This document shows, one piece after another, positions 29,597 through 39,968 of a DNA stretch of 64,000 nt (position 1 is the stretch's first letter; each line of letters starts with the position of its first letter). A model generated the notes under the pieces. That model made no database searches and had not been told where the DNA came from. It was given only the letters and a program-made list of their open reading frames with translations. The DNA lies in contig CATOSA010000019.1 of the NCBI GenBank assembly GCA_951812315.1, positions 1-64,000 on the forward strand, read 5' to 3'. A program made the position numbers and the translations under genes. The DNA comes from an uncultured Burkholderiales bacterium (GTDB taxonomy: Bacteria; Pseudomonadota; Gammaproteobacteria; Burkholderiales; Eutrophovitaceae).

Positions 29597-30397
29597 ATGC
29601 GAATAGCCCTCGGCGTCGAGTACGATGGCCCTACATTCTGCGGTTGGCAGACGCAGCCTAACGGCTGCGGGGGGCAGGACGCGCTTGAAACAGCACTTGC
29701 CGGGGTTGCGTCGCAGGACATCAATACCATCTGCGCCGGAAGAACCGATGCCGGAGTGCACGCACTCTGCCAGGTTGTACACTTCGATTGTGAGGCAAGT
29801 CGTCCGTACAGTGCGTGGACAGGTGGGGTAAATTCCGCCTTGAAATCCGGCATCAGCGTGCTTTGGGCGCGAGAGGTTAGCGGCGAATTTCATGCGCGCT
29901 ATAGCGCAACTGCGCGGCATTACAAATATTTCCTTCTCAATCGCGATCAACGGCCGGGCCTGTTTGCCAACCATGTGGGTTGGTTTGACGCGCGACTTGA
30001 CGCGGACGCCATGCACGAAGCGGGTCTGGTACTGAAGGGTGAACATGATTTCAGCGCCTTTCGAGCTTCACAGTGCCAGGCAAAAAATCCGGTTCGCACG
30101 ATCCATGAACTCAAGGTTTCACGGTACGGCGACATGATCTGTTTTGAGGTTACCGCCAATGCATTCTTGCAGCATATGGTAAGGAATATTGTCGGATCAC
30201 TGGTACACGTTGGCTGTGGCCGTCAACGAACGTCCTGGATCGGCGAAGTTCTCGAGAGCGGTGATCGTCGTCAGGCCGCGCCGACATTCTCGGCGACAGG
30301 TCTGTATCTTTCTTCCGTGGACTATGAGAATCACTGGCAATTGCCTCACGCTGCCACAAATTCATTGCCTGATGCGGTACTTTCCTTGATTTCATGA
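29597..30397 (+). CDS. truA: tRNA pseudouridine(38-40) synthase
   Basis: 266 residues; forms pseudouridine in the anticodon stem-loop of many tRNAs. Catalytic Asp is in CAGRTDAGVHA, with RYSATARHYKYFLLN and the C-terminal FLQHMVRNIVGSLVHVG. The ATG opens RIALGVEYDGPTFCGW, standard for the family. It starts 103 bp after fimV; that gap holds a small TCTGGCA/TGCCAGA hairpin (29512-29528). trpF follows after 19 bp. Confidence 0.97.
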   Translation: MRIALGVEYDGPTFCGWQTQPNGCGGQDALETALAGVASQDINTICAGRTDAGVHALCQVVHFDCEASRPYSAWTGGVNSALKSGISVLWAREVSGEFHARYSATARHYKYFLLNRDQRPGLFANHVGWFDARLDADAMHEAGLVLKGEHDFSAFRASQCQAKNPVRTIHELKVSRYGDMICFEVTANAFLQHMVRNIVGSLVHVGCGRQRTSWIGEVLESGDRRQAAPTFSATGLYLSSVDYENHWQLPHAATNSLPDAVLSLIS

Positions 30398-30416
30398 TCT
30401 GCCTGACTGACCCGGA

Positions 30417-31026
30417 ATGACGACGATGATCAAAATATGCGGGCTAAAAAGAGTGCAGGACGCACTCTATGCTGCCCGTATTGGCGCGCACGCGATCGGA
30501 CTTGTGCTCTATCCAAAGAGCCCGCGTTTCGTGAACTACCGGCAGGCGCGGCAAATCGTTAACGCGCTGCCAGCATTTGTAACGCCAGTAGTGCTGATGG
30601 TCGACCCGTCGCAAACCGAGGTCGAAAAAATCATTGAGGAAGTCAGGCCGGCCTTACTGCAGTTTCATGGTGACGAGTCACCTGAGTTTTGCAGCAGTTT
30701 CAGCGTGCCGTACATCAAAGCTGTGCGCGTTCGGCCTGAAGTGGATTTGTTACAATACGCACGCCTTCACGCGGGTGCTAAAGGCCTGTTACTGGATGCG
30801 TTTGTTGATGGCACGCAGGGAGGCACCGGCGCCACCTTCGACTGGGCGCTGATTCCGAACGAATCTCCGCTACCCTTGATTCTCGCTGGTGGGTTGAATT
30901 CGCACAACGTTACCGATGCGATTCGGCGCGTGCGTCCATGGGCTGTCGATGTCAGCAGCGGTGTTGAATCAGAAAAGGGCATAAAGGACGCGGCCATGAT
31001 TGCGGCCTTTATTCGAGGAGTGAAAG

Positions 31027-31040
<14 letters not shown>
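30417..31040 (+). CDS. trpF: Phosphoribosylanthranilate isomerase
   Basis: 207 residues; a TIM-barrel enzyme of tryptophan synthesis. Catalytic Cys is in KICGLK at the N terminus and the general-acid Asp region in [10 protein letters not shown]; the phosphate site VDVSSGVE is conserved. ATGs at 30417 and 30426 both fit; the upstream one is given. It overlaps trpB by 14 nt. The other trp genes (trpE, trpD, trpC) are not in the window, as expected for the split betaproteobacterial arrangement. Confidence 0.97.
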
Positions 31041-32244
<1,204 letters not shown>

Positions 32245-32249
32245 GGGAT

Positions 32250-32306
32250 ACTGCGCTGGTAGAGACGGCGCAGAGAGTTAGGTAGCGTTGGTTTAGCCAG
32301 CGCAGT
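32250..32306 (+). other. 10-bp inverted repeat between trpB and trpA
   Basis: ACTGCGCTGG (32250-32259) and CCAGCGCAGT (32297-32306) are exact complements around a 37-base loop, beginning 6 bp after the trpB stop. There is no U-run. The 148-bp gap it occupies is unusual because trpB and trpA are commonly adjacent or overlapping. Confidence 0.5.
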
Positions 32307-32392
32307 AAATGAAAACCGCCGTAAAGAAGTAATTGGCTCCAGGAAATTCCGCTCCAGGTTACAAGATGTGATCAAATCGCATCCACAAAAAT

Positions 32393-33193
32393 ATGTCGCG
32401 AATCGCTGCAACGTTCGAAAAATTAAAATCTGCCGACAAAAAGGCGTTGATCCCGTTTATCACTGCCGGCGATCCGGATCCGACGATGACGACGCCGATC
32501 ATGGGTGCGCTGGTTCAAGTAGGTGCTGACATTATTGAGCTCGGTGTGCCGTTTTCGGACCCGATGGCTGATGGGCCGACGATCCAGCGCGCGAGTGAGC
32601 GTGCGCTCGTGCACGGTGTTGGACTGGGAGACGTATTGGAAATGGTGTCCGCGTTTCGACAGTCGGATAATGAAACGCCTGTAGTCTTGATGGGTTATGC
32701 CAATCCGATCGAAGCAATGGGATACGAGAATTTTTCCAACCAGGCACAGGCAGCCGGCGTCGATGGCGTACTGGTCGTTGACTATCCACCTGAAGAAAGT
32801 GGTGACTTGACCCGGCAATTAAACGCGCAGGGGATTGATTCTATTTTTCTGCTGGCGCCGACGACACAGCAGGCGCGCATGGACACTGTGGCTCGCTTTG
32901 CCAGTGGATACGTCTACTATGTGGCGCTTAAGGGCGTTACCGGGGCGTCGCATCTGGACATGCAGGAAGTCGCGAAAAAACTGCCGGAAGTACGCACACA
33001 CGTTAAACTGCCAATCGGCGTCGGTTTTGGTATTCGCGATGGTGATACTGCGCGTGCCGTAGCCGACGTTGCGGATGCAGTTGTAATTGGGAGCAGGCTG
33101 GTTGAGGAAATCGAGAACGCGCAACCGGAGTCTGTGATTGCCGATGTCGGCGTATTGATTCGTGGAATTCGTCAGGCGATGGACGCGGCCTGA
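32393..33193 (+). CDS. trpA: Tryptophan synthase alpha subunit
   Basis: 266 residues; splits indole-3-glycerol phosphate to indole, passed to TrpB. Catalytic Glu49 ([12 protein letters not shown]) and Asp60 keep the same numbering as the E. coli protein; the phosphate site VGFGIRDG is present. No clear Shine-Dalgarno sequence precedes the ATG (ccacaaaaatATG). accD follows after 21 bp. Confidence 0.98.
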   Translation: MSRIAATFEKLKSADKKALIPFITAGDPDPTMTTPIMGALVQVGADIIELGVPFSDPMADGPTIQRASERALVHGVGLGDVLEMVSAFRQSDNETPVVLMGYANPIEAMGYENFSNQAQAAGVDGVLVVDYPPEESGDLTRQLNAQGIDSIFLLAPTTQQARMDTVARFASGYVYYVALKGVTGASHLDMQEVAKKLPEVRTHVKLPIGVGFGIRDGDTARAVADVADAVVIGSRLVEEIENAQPESVIADVGVLIRGIRQAMDAA

Positions 33194-33214
33194 TAAAGAA
33201 CAAGCAAAACGGCG

Positions 33215-34078
33215 ATGAGTTGGCTACAGAAGCTACTACCACCGAAAATCAAGCGCGCGTCGGGGACGGCAAGGAAAGCTGTCCCGGAAGGACTGTGGAG
33301 CAAGTGCGCGGAATGCGAAACAGTTTTGTATCGTGCGGATCTGGAAAAGAACCTCAACGTATGTCCGAAGTGCAGTCACCACAACCGGGTAGGTGCACGC
33401 GAGCGTCTTGACTTGATGCTGGACGCCGAAGGGCGTTATGAAATCGGTACCCAGGTCAGCCCGATTGATTTTCTGAAGTTCGTTGACAGCAAGCGCTATA
33501 CCGATCGGCTTGAACAAGCGCGTCAGGATACCGAAGAAGACGAAGCTCTGGTGGTCATGCAAGGCACGATCAAGGAGGTTGGACTGGTTTGTGCCGCGTT
33601 CGAATTCCGGTTCCTCGGTGGATCGATGGGCTCGGTAGTCGGAGAACGGTTCGTTCGTGGCGTTCAGACATGTTGCGAAAACAATCTTCCGTTTGTGTGT
33701 TTTGCAGCCAGCGGCGGCGCGCGCATGCAGGAAGGTCTGACGTCTCTGATGCAAATGGCCAAGACAACTGCGGTGATGACGAGATTGTCGGCCGCGCGCT
33801 TGCCGTTTATTTCAGTTCTGACCGATCCAACCATGGGTGGCGTTTCGGCCAGTTTCGCGCTGATTGGTGATGTCATCATTGCAGAACCGGGCGCGTTAAT
33901 TGGTTTTGCCGGGCCGCGCGTGATCGAACAAACCGTGCGGCAAACGTTGCCTGAGGGTTTTCAGCGTGCCGAGTTTCTCCTTGAGCATGGTGCCGTGGAT
34001 ATGATCGTTGATCGGCGCAACATGCGCGACAAGCTCGCGAATCTGATTACGCTGCTGATGCGCGTTCCAGCGCCTTGA
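33215..34078 (+). CDS. accD: Acetyl-CoA carboxylase carboxyltransferase beta subunit
   Basis: 287 residues. A four-cysteine zinc ribbon (CAEC and CPKC) lies at the N terminus, followed by the crotonase-like carboxyltransferase fold with [12 protein letters not shown] and [13 protein letters not shown]. With AccA it transfers carboxyl from biotin to acetyl-CoA, giving the malonyl-CoA used for fatty acids and by the PKS at the left end. It sits between trpA and folC, a standard betaproteobacterial and gammaproteobacterial order. Confidence 0.98.
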   Translation: MSWLQKLLPPKIKRASGTARKAVPEGLWSKCAECETVLYRADLEKNLNVCPKCSHHNRVGARERLDLMLDAEGRYEIGTQVSPIDFLKFVDSKRYTDRLEQARQDTEEDEALVVMQGTIKEVGLVCAAFEFRFLGGSMGSVVGERFVRGVQTCCENNLPFVCFAASGGARMQEGLTSLMQMAKTTAVMTRLSAARLPFISVLTDPTMGGVSASFALIGDVIIAEPGALIGFAGPRVIEQTVRQTLPEGFQRAEFLLEHGAVDMIVDRRNMRDKLANLITLLMRVPAP

Positions 34079-34118
34079 CACTGGCCCACAGGATTCGAAC
34101 CGGCATCGCTCGCGCCGA

Positions 34119-35444
34119 GTGAGGCGCGCTGTGGATCGGGATACACCAAAAACACTTGCAGCCTGGCTTGTCCGCCTGGAACAACTTCACCCTAAAGAGA
34201 TCGACATGGGTCTCGAGCGAGTGGTTGAAGTACGTGACAGAATCGGACTGAAGCCGTTCTGTCCGGTCATTTTGGTGGGTGGGACCAATGGCAAGGGTTC
34301 AACCTGTGCGATGCTTGAAGCAATTTATCGGAGCGCCGGGTATAAAACGGGTCTATATACATCGCCCCATTTGAACAACTACAACGAGCGTATCCGGGTC
34401 AATGGCCGTGAGGCCATGGATGAGCAACTCATCGTTGCATTCGAACGCATCGATGCGGCGCGCGGCGAAATTGCGCTCACCTATTTCGAGTTTGGTACCC
34501 TGGCTGCCCAACTCGTCTTTTGTGACAACCAGGTCGACGTGGCTATCCTTGAAGTTGGTTTGGGTGGTCGACTCGACGCAGTGAATGCGTTCGAGCCGGA
34601 TTGTTCGGTGGTTCTCAACGTCGCGATCGACCACGTCGACTTTCTTGGCGCGTCGCGTGAGCTTATCGGTTTTGAGAAAGCCGGAATTTTTCGCCACGCA
34701 AAACCAGCGATTTGCGCTGAAGAAGAACCGCCCCAGTCGCTGCTGGCGCATGCCCAGTCAGTAGGAGCACATTTGCACCTTGCCAGCCGTGACTTTGGTC
34801 ACAAGCGCACGGCCACTGGCTGGCAGTTCTGGAATGCCGCGGGCAAGAAGGCCGGACTTCCCTTTCCGGTCTTGCGAGGCAACGCCCAGCTGGAAAATGC
34901 CGCCGCAGCGTTTGAATGTATTCACGCGATGCGAGAGCATTTCCCAGTCGATATGGCGGCATTGCGTACCGGTTTGCTCGATGCCTGGCTTCCGGGGCGT
35001 TTTCAGGTTGTGCCCGGTGCCGGCGCACCTGACGTGATTCTGGATGTCGCGCACAATGGCGCGGCCGCGCAGACATTGGCGGCAGACTTGCAGGCACTAC
35101 CCTGTTCGGGAAGAACCATTGCCGTGTTTGGCGTTTTGGCTGACAAGCAGATTGAGCAGATTACGGCTGCGCTTGCCTCGAGCATTGACCAGTGGATCGT
35201 TTGTGAGTTGCAGACGGCCCGGGGCGCGCGAGCGGCATCAGTCGAACAGGTGTTGGCACACAGCGCACCAGAAGTTCAGGTGAGCGTATGCAGCAGCGTT
35301 GCCAAGGGCTTTTCCGCGGCACAGGTGGCTGCGCGGGGGAATGATAGAATCCTCGTCTTCGGATCGTTCTATACGGTAAGCGAAGCACTTGAAGCGATTG
35401 GCAAGCGGTTAACTGGCGCGCGTGGGAATGGCGAAAGCGATTAG
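34119..35444 (+). CDS. folC: Folylpolyglutamate synthase / dihydrofolate synthase
   Basis: 441 residues of a Mur-ligase-like enzyme that adds glutamate to dihydropteroate and folates. The P-loop is GGTNGKGSTC, followed by YTSPHLNNYNERIRVNG and the metal region LGGRLDAVNAFEPD. Starts at GTG 34119 or GTG 34131 are possible; no ATG fits. It overlaps the next gene by 17 nt. Confidence 0.96.
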   Translation: MRRAVDRDTPKTLAAWLVRLEQLHPKEIDMGLERVVEVRDRIGLKPFCPVILVGGTNGKGSTCAMLEAIYRSAGYKTGLYTSPHLNNYNERIRVNGREAMDEQLIVAFERIDAARGEIALTYFEFGTLAAQLVFCDNQVDVAILEVGLGGRLDAVNAFEPDCSVVLNVAIDHVDFLGASRELIGFEKAGIFRHAKPAICAEEEPPQSLLAHAQSVGAHLHLASRDFGHKRTATGWQFWNAAGKKAGLPFPVLRGNAQLENAAAAFECIHAMREHFPVDMAALRTGLLDAWLPGRFQVVPGAGAPDVILDVAHNGAAAQTLAADLQALPCSGRTIAVFGVLADKQIEQITAALASSIDQWIVCELQTARGARAASVEQVLAHSAPEVQVSVCSSVAKGFSAAQVAARGNDRILVFGSFYTVSEALEAIGKRLTGARGNGESD

Positions 35445-36048
35445 TAGTGAAGAACTGCAGCTGAAGAAACGCGCTCGAAGGCGCCTGGTCGGGGCCGTCG
35501 CAATCGTATTGTTTGTTATCGTATTTCTGCCGATGATTCTCGATAATGAACCGCGACAAATGTCGCAGGACGTATCGATCACCATCCCGCCGCTTCCGCA
35601 GGAAGAATCGCCGCAACCCGAAGCGCGCGAGCCGCTTCGTTTTCGACCAGTCGCGCCTTCGACCGGGCCTGCGCAGAGCGCGGCAGTGGCGCCCGAGCCA
35701 GCGCAACCGCAACAGGCACGTTCCGCTCCCGAACCTAAAGCCGCTGCGCCGTCTTCCGTAGCCAGGAAACGACCCTCTACAGACTCGCAAACCGCGTCCG
35801 CCAGTGAAGAGTATGTTGTTCAGCTCGGTGCATTTTCCAATGCTGGAAACGCCACCAGGCTGGCTGAGAAAGTTCGTGAAAACCGGTTCAAGGCATACAC
35901 CCAGGTCGTTTCGACAACGAAGGGTGAACGCACCCGGGTACGTGTTGGCCCCTATCCGTCGCGAGCGGCGGCAGAGGACGCGCGCGAGCGTCTCAAGTCT
36001 CGCAAGCTGACATTCGGCGAGCCAACCATCATGAAGCGAAGCGAATGA
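35428..36048 (+). CDS. SPOR-domain membrane protein (DedD-like)
   Basis: 206 residues. A short cytoplasmic N terminus, one transmembrane helix (VGAVAIVLFVIVFLPMIL, about 20-38), a Pro/Ala-rich linker, and a C-terminal SPOR domain (EEYVVQLGAFSNAGNATRLAEK to the RVRVGPYPSRAAAEDA repeat). SPOR domains bind denuded glycan strands at the division septum. It lies downstream of folC like E. coli dedD and upstream of cvpA. The ATG at 35428 overlaps folC by 17 nt; a GTG two codons earlier is also open. Confidence 0.9.
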   Translation: MAKAISSEELQLKKRARRRLVGAVAIVLFVIVFLPMILDNEPRQMSQDVSITIPPLPQEESPQPEAREPLRFRPVAPSTGPAQSAAVAPEPAQPQQARSAPEPKAAAPSSVARKRPSTDSQTASASEEYVVQLGAFSNAGNATRLAEKVRENRFKAYTQVVSTTKGERTRVRVGPYPSRAAAEDARERLKSRKLTFGEPTIMKRSE

Positions 36049-36108
36049 TGGCTGTCGGTGGCACTGCCGAACATTTCAATCTGTATGGCCCTGGACTCGG
36101 CGCGGCGC

Positions 36109-36597
36109 ATGACGATTTTTGATTTCGTAGTACTGCTGATCTTGTTCGTATCGACATTCATCAGCATAATGCGCGGCCTTGTGCGCGAAGTTTTGTCTCT
36201 GGCTTCATGGGTCGGCGCGTTCATGGTCGCGAAATTTGGTGCGTCAGTTGTCGCCAGCTGGTTAACAGGAGTGGTTTCGCATCCCGGCGCGCGCGTGGCA
36301 CTTGCATTTGTACTGGTCATGGTAGCGAGCGTGCTGTTGTTCAGCCTGTTATCGTTACAGATTGCCAAGCTGGTGAAGGTTACCGGACTGCGTGGAACAG
36401 ACCGTGCGCTGGGCGCGTTTTTCGGTCTTGCCCGGGGCGTTCTGGTAGCGGTTTTGCTTGTCCTGGTCGCGGGTCTGACGCCTTTGCCCAGGGAACGCTA
36501 TTGGCAGGACGCGTTCTTCAGAGTGCCACTGGAGACAATGGCTTCGTGGATGCGTCCGCGCTTGCCGGACAGCGTGCAGGACGCAAACCGTGGCTGA
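36109..36597 (+). CDS. cvpA: CvpA family membrane protein
   Basis: 162 residues from the ATG at 36109 (MTIFDFVVLLILFVST), with about four hydrophobic segments and the conserved SIMRGLVREVLSLASWVGAF block. The E. coli homolog was named for colicin V production and precedes purF; the molecular role is poorly defined. Upstream in-frame starts (36058, 36085) would add a non-hydrophobic leader absent from the family, so the later ATG is preferred. Confidence 0.88.
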   Translation: MTIFDFVVLLILFVSTFISIMRGLVREVLSLASWVGAFMVAKFGASVVASWLTGVVSHPGARVALAFVLVMVASVLLFSLLSLQIAKLVKVTGLRGTDRALGAFFGLARGVLVAVLLVLVAGLTPLPRERYWQDAFFRVPLETMASWMRPRLPDSVQDANRG

Positions 36598-36726
36598 AGC
36601 AGGCAAATCGATGATGAAACGAAATTGGTGACGAGAACCGAATGGCGACATAAATCATGCCGTTCATGATGCCTCTGAGAATGAAGGGCCTATAGACCGT
36701 AGCAGGCGGGTCGGGAGAGTCGAGCG

Positions 36727-38247
36727 ATGTGTGGACTTCTTGGTGCGGTGACCAAATCACCGGTGAACCAGTTGCTGTACGACGGCTTGCAGGTGCTGCA
36801 GCATCGGGGGCAGGATGCTGCCGGCATAGTGACTGCTGATGGTGACAATTTTCAGATGCACAAGGGAAGCGGCCTCGTGCGCGACGTATTCCGCACGCGC
36901 GATATGCTTCACCTGGTCGGTAATTCAGGAATTGCGCACTGCAGGTATCCTACAGCCGGCTCGGCGAGTTCGTTCGCCGAAGCACAACCCATGTACGTCA
37001 ATTCACCCTTTGGCGTTGTGCTCGGGCATAACGGCAATCTGACCAACGCGCAACAACTCAAGCGCGAGCTTTTCCGCCAGGATCTACGCCACGTCAATAC
37101 GAATTCTGATTCGGAAATTTTGCTCAATGTCCTGGCGCATGAACTGCAGGACGCGCGTGCTGAATTTCAATTGGATCCACAGGCGATTTTTGAGGCTGTC
37201 GCCTGTGTGCATAAACGTGTCAAGGGTGCTTATGCAGTTGTCGCAATGATCGCCGGTCACGGACTGTTGGCGTTTCGGGATCCGTACGGTATTCGACCAC
37301 TTGTTGTCGGTGTGGCGCGGACTGAACAGGGCCCCGAGTATCTGGTGGCGTCAGAAAGCGTGGCGCTTGACGCGCTGGGGTTTGAAGTTGTCAGAGACGT
37401 CGCACCTGGTGAAGCGGTATTCATTGACTATGACGGGGCGTTTCATAGTCGCCAATGCGTAGATCAGGCCAACCATGTTCCTTGCATCTTCGAGTATGTA
37501 TATCTGGCGAGACCGGATTCAATGATCGACGGGATCTCCGTCTATGAAACACGCTTGCGCATGGGTGCGAGCCTCGCTTTGAAGATCGCAGAGGAGCACC
37601 CGGATCTTGAGATCGACGTCGTGGTACCCATTCCCGATTCGAGCCGCCCATCGGCAATGGAACTGGCGGAAGGCCTTGGCAAGCCCTACAGAGAAGGATT
37701 TATCAAGAACCGTTATATCGGCCGGACATTTATCATGCCGGGACAGGAAGTCAGGCAAAAATCTGTTCGGCAGAAACTGAACGCCATCGGTATGGAGTTC
37801 AGGGGCAAGAACGTCTTGCTCGTTGACGACTCGATCGTTCGCGGAACTACCAGCAAGGAGATCGTGCAGATGGTACGCGAGGCTGGTGCTCGCAAGGTGT
37901 TCTTTGCCTCGGCCGCACCGCCGGTGCGCTATCCGAATGTGTATGGCATCGACATGCCAACTTCGCAAGAACTCATCGCATATGGCAAGACCGACGCGGA
38001 GATAGCGCGCGATATTGGCGCCGACCGGCTCATTTATCAGGACCTCGACGCGCTTGTGGATGATTGCCGGTCGGTGAATCCCGCCATCGAGGAATTCGAG
38101 ACTTCCTGTTTTAGCGGAGAGTACGTGACCGGAGACATAACGCCCGAGTATCTGGCCAATATCGACGCACTTCGCAATGATGGAGAGCTGGCACGCCAGG
38201 AAGCCAAGAGCAGCCAGCTCGATCTGAACCTTGCCACCAGTGACTGA
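36727..38247 (+). CDS. purF: Amidophosphoribosyltransferase
   Basis: 506 residues; first committed step of purine synthesis, making phosphoribosylamine from PRPP and glutamine. The N-terminal nucleophile Cys2 (MCGLLGAV) shows the correct start: the enzyme needs Cys exposed after removal of Met. The glutaminase domain carries GHNGNLTN, and the PRPP loop is [22 protein letters not shown] lies before the ATG. A palindromic repeat element begins 9 bp after its stop. Confidence 0.98.
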   Translation: MCGLLGAVTKSPVNQLLYDGLQVLQHRGQDAAGIVTADGDNFQMHKGSGLVRDVFRTRDMLHLVGNSGIAHCRYPTAGSASSFAEAQPMYVNSPFGVVLGHNGNLTNAQQLKRELFRQDLRHVNTNSDSEILLNVLAHELQDARAEFQLDPQAIFEAVACVHKRVKGAYAVVAMIAGHGLLAFRDPYGIRPLVVGVARTEQGPEYLVASESVALDALGFEVVRDVAPGEAVFIDYDGAFHSRQCVDQANHVPCIFEYVYLARPDSMIDGISVYETRLRMGASLALKIAEEHPDLEIDVVVPIPDSSRPSAMELAEGLGKPYREGFIKNRYIGRTFIMPGQEVRQKSVRQKLNAIGMEFRGKNVLLVDDSIVRGTTSKEIVQMVREAGARKVFFASAAPPVRYPNVYGIDMPTSQELIAYGKTDAEIARDIGADRLIYQDLDALVDDCRSVNPAIEEFETSCFSGEYVTGDITPEYLANIDALRNDGELARQEAKSSQLDLNLATSD

Positions 38248-38256
38248 AATATACCA

Positions 38257-38502
38257 GCCTGCATATTTCACGAAGGCGGTACCGTATTCCACGTGCTTGC
38301 GAAATGAATCAAGTTGATAGCGGGGCTTTTGGGTATAGTCTCGCAGCTCAGTTCGTACCTATTCGCTTCTCAGGAAAAACGTGCCGTCACAGGTTGAACG
38401 ATCGGCCTTGAGCAATAGTCTGGCTATTCCCCTGCGGCCGATCGTCCAACCTGTTTAGCCACATTTCCCCTGAGAAGCGAATCCTTCGTGAAATATGCAG
38501 GC
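38257..38502 (+). repeat. MITE-like palindromic element, copy 1 (246 bp)
   Basis: The ends are a perfect 20-bp inverted repeat (GCCTGCATATTTCACGAAGG at 38257-38276; complement at 38483-38502). A spacer of about 84 bp follows the left end, then an imperfect 47-bp inverted repeat (38361-38407 with 38436-38482, about 39 of 47 matched) around the conserved core TTGAGCAATAGTCTGGCTAT. Copy 2 at 52624-52871 carries the same parts in reverse order, so this is one element inserted in two orientations. There is no coding capacity and no clear target duplication. The autonomous partner is unknown. Confidence 0.88.
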
Positions 38503-38510
38503 CGACCCCG

Positions 38511-38539
38511 TTGACAAAGGGGCCGACACCCCGTAATTT
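38511..38539 (+). promoter_or_regulatory. Sigma-70 promoter for metZ
   Basis: TTGACA (38511-38516, perfect), a 17-bp spacer and TAATTT (38534-38539, matching the most conserved first, second and last -10 bases). Transcription would begin near 38546, at the first bases of the riboswitch aptamer. The spacer holds GGGG-ccgaca-CCCC. The promoter starts 8 bp after the MITE-like element ends. Confidence 0.6.
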
Positions 38540-38545
38540 AGTAAC

Positions 38546-38600
38546 CAGCGCCGATTTGATGATCAGCTTGCGGGCGCGTAAAAAATACTGCTAAAGCGCG
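38546..38600 (+). promoter_or_regulatory. Candidate SAM-II (SAM-alpha) riboswitch aptamer
   Basis: Stem P1 is GCGCC (38548-38552) with GGCGC (38573-38577). Its loop opens with GATTTGA, close to the conserved GAUUUAA of SAM-II. After the stem come one G, 11 bases, and GCTAAA (38590-38595), the second invariant block, at the spacing I recall from the alphaproteobacterial metX example. The gene downstream is metZ, a known SAM-II target type. The pseudoknot pairing was not proven base by base. SAM-II is best known from alphaproteobacteria, so its occurrence here is notable. Confidence 0.7.
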
Positions 38601-38611
38601 TCGCCCGACGA

Positions 38612-38641
38612 GCCCGCTTAGCATTCGCAAGCGGGCTTTTT
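38612..38641 (+). terminator. Intrinsic terminator between the riboswitch and metZ
   Basis: GCCCGCTT (38612-38619), a 9-base loop, AAGCGGGC (38629-38636), then TTTTT. The 8-bp stem is perfect. It is 75 bp before metZ, so it can only work as a conditional attenuator. The 5' arm GCCCGC can instead pair with GCGGGC at 38570-38575, which includes the 3' strand of aptamer stem P1: a natural antiterminator that SAM binding would prevent. Confidence 0.88.
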
Positions 38642-38716
38642 GTATTTGTGGTTTCGTTTATCGTTTGCTAGTCGGGCAGAAGCCATGACGCGTGCTGTGT
38701 TGACGAAAGGAAAGTG

Positions 38717-39898
38717 ATGACAGGCGGCCAGTTTGGTTTCGAGACCCTAGCAGTGCGCGCGGGCACCCAGAGAAGTCAGTTCAATGAACATTCGGAAGGG
38801 TTGTACCTGACGTCGAGTTTCGTATTTGATGATGCGGCAGAGGCGGCACGAAGGTTCAGCGGTGAAGAGGATGGCATGGTGTACTCCCGCTACACCAACC
38901 CGACGGTTCAAATGCTGGAAACGCGGCTTGCTGCGCTCGAAGGTGCTGAATCATGCGTGTCGACGGCATCAGGTATGTCAGCGATTCTCGCCGCAATGAT
39001 GAGCCTGATGCAATCGGGCGAACATGTCGTCGTGTCAAGAAGTGTCTTCGGCGCAACTATTCAGTTGTTCAATACCGTTCTAAAGCGTTTCGGCATCGAA
39101 ACGACGTTTGTGGAACCGACGCAACTGGATCAATGGAAAGACGCGGTGCGTCCCAATACCCGTGTGCTGTTCGTAGAGACGCCCTCAAATCCGTTGACGG
39201 AAATTGTTGATATCAAGGCGCTCAGTGACATTGCTCACGAAACGGGCGCACTGTTGGTTGTAGACAACTGTTTCTGTACGCCGGCATTGCAACGTCCAAT
39301 CGAATATGGGGCGGACGTGGTGATTCATTCTGCGACAAAGTATCTGGACGGGCAGGGCAGGGTTCTGGGCGGCGCGGTTCTCGGCCGGCAGGACGTGATT
39401 CGTGCTCCGCTGACGTCGTTTCTGCGCAGTGCCGGTCCCGTTCTTTCCCCGTTCAACGCCTGGGTCGTACTGAAGGGACTTGAAACGCTAAGACTGAGAA
39501 TGGATGCGCATTGTCGCGCTGCGCACGAACTCGCTCTATGGCTTGAACAACACCCTCGTGTTTCCCGCGTTTACTATCCGGGGCTTGGGTCGCATCCCCA
39601 GCATGAGCTGGCGATGCGTCAGCAATCGGCTGCGGGCGGCATAATTTCGTTTGTCGTTGACGGTGGCAGGCAAGCGGCCTGGAAAGTTGTTGACGCCACG
39701 CAGCTGATATCGATTACCGCAAATCTTGGTGATGCAAAAAGCACCATCACGCATCCTGCGAGCACTACGCATGGCAGATTGTCGGCCGAGGTGCGCAATG
39801 CGGCGGGCATCTGCGAAGGCTTGCTGCGCATTGCGGTTGGCCTGGAAGCGGTAGACGATATAAAGGTAGACCTTGATCGTGGGCTGGCGCGGATTTAG
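38717..39898 (+). CDS. metZ: O-succinylhomoserine sulfhydrylase
   Basis: 393 residues of the Cys/Met-metabolism PLP family. The PLP lysine is in HSATKYLDGQGRVLGG, with YSRYTNPT and ETPSNPL upstream. MetZ makes homocysteine directly from O-succinylhomoserine and sulfide; the C-terminal half matches that group better than cystathionine gamma-synthase, though specificity cannot be proven by reading. The ATG at 38717 follows GAAAGGAAAG; a GTG one codon earlier overlaps it. Riboswitch and terminator upstream suggest repression by S-adenosylmethionine. Confidence 0.92.
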   Translation: MTGGQFGFETLAVRAGTQRSQFNEHSEGLYLTSSFVFDDAAEAARRFSGEEDGMVYSRYTNPTVQMLETRLAALEGAESCVSTASGMSAILAAMMSLMQSGEHVVVSRSVFGATIQLFNTVLKRFGIETTFVEPTQLDQWKDAVRPNTRVLFVETPSNPLTEIVDIKALSDIAHETGALLVVDNCFCTPALQRPIEYGADVVIHSATKYLDGQGRVLGGAVLGRQDVIRAPLTSFLRSAGPVLSPFNAWVVLKGLETLRLRMDAHCRAAHELALWLEQHPRVSRVYYPGLGSHPQHELAMRQQSAAGGIISFVVDGGRQAAWKVVDATQLISITANLGDAKSTITHPASTTHGRLSAEVRNAAGICEGLLRIAVGLEAVDDIKVDLDRGLARI

Positions 39899-39968
39899 TA
39901 GTCTGCCGGAATCAGGATGATTCGGCTGCATCCCGTCTACTAAACATAAGTATCTAATTGAGCCGAAA

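Larger units (their letters stand above)
38248..38716. other. 469-bp purF-metZ intergenic region
   Basis: No gene. From left to right it holds a MITE-like element (38257-38502), a promoter with a perfect -35 box (38511-38539), a candidate SAM-II riboswitch (38546-38600), an intrinsic terminator (38612-38641) and about 75 bp of untranslated leader before metZ. Confidence 0.85.
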
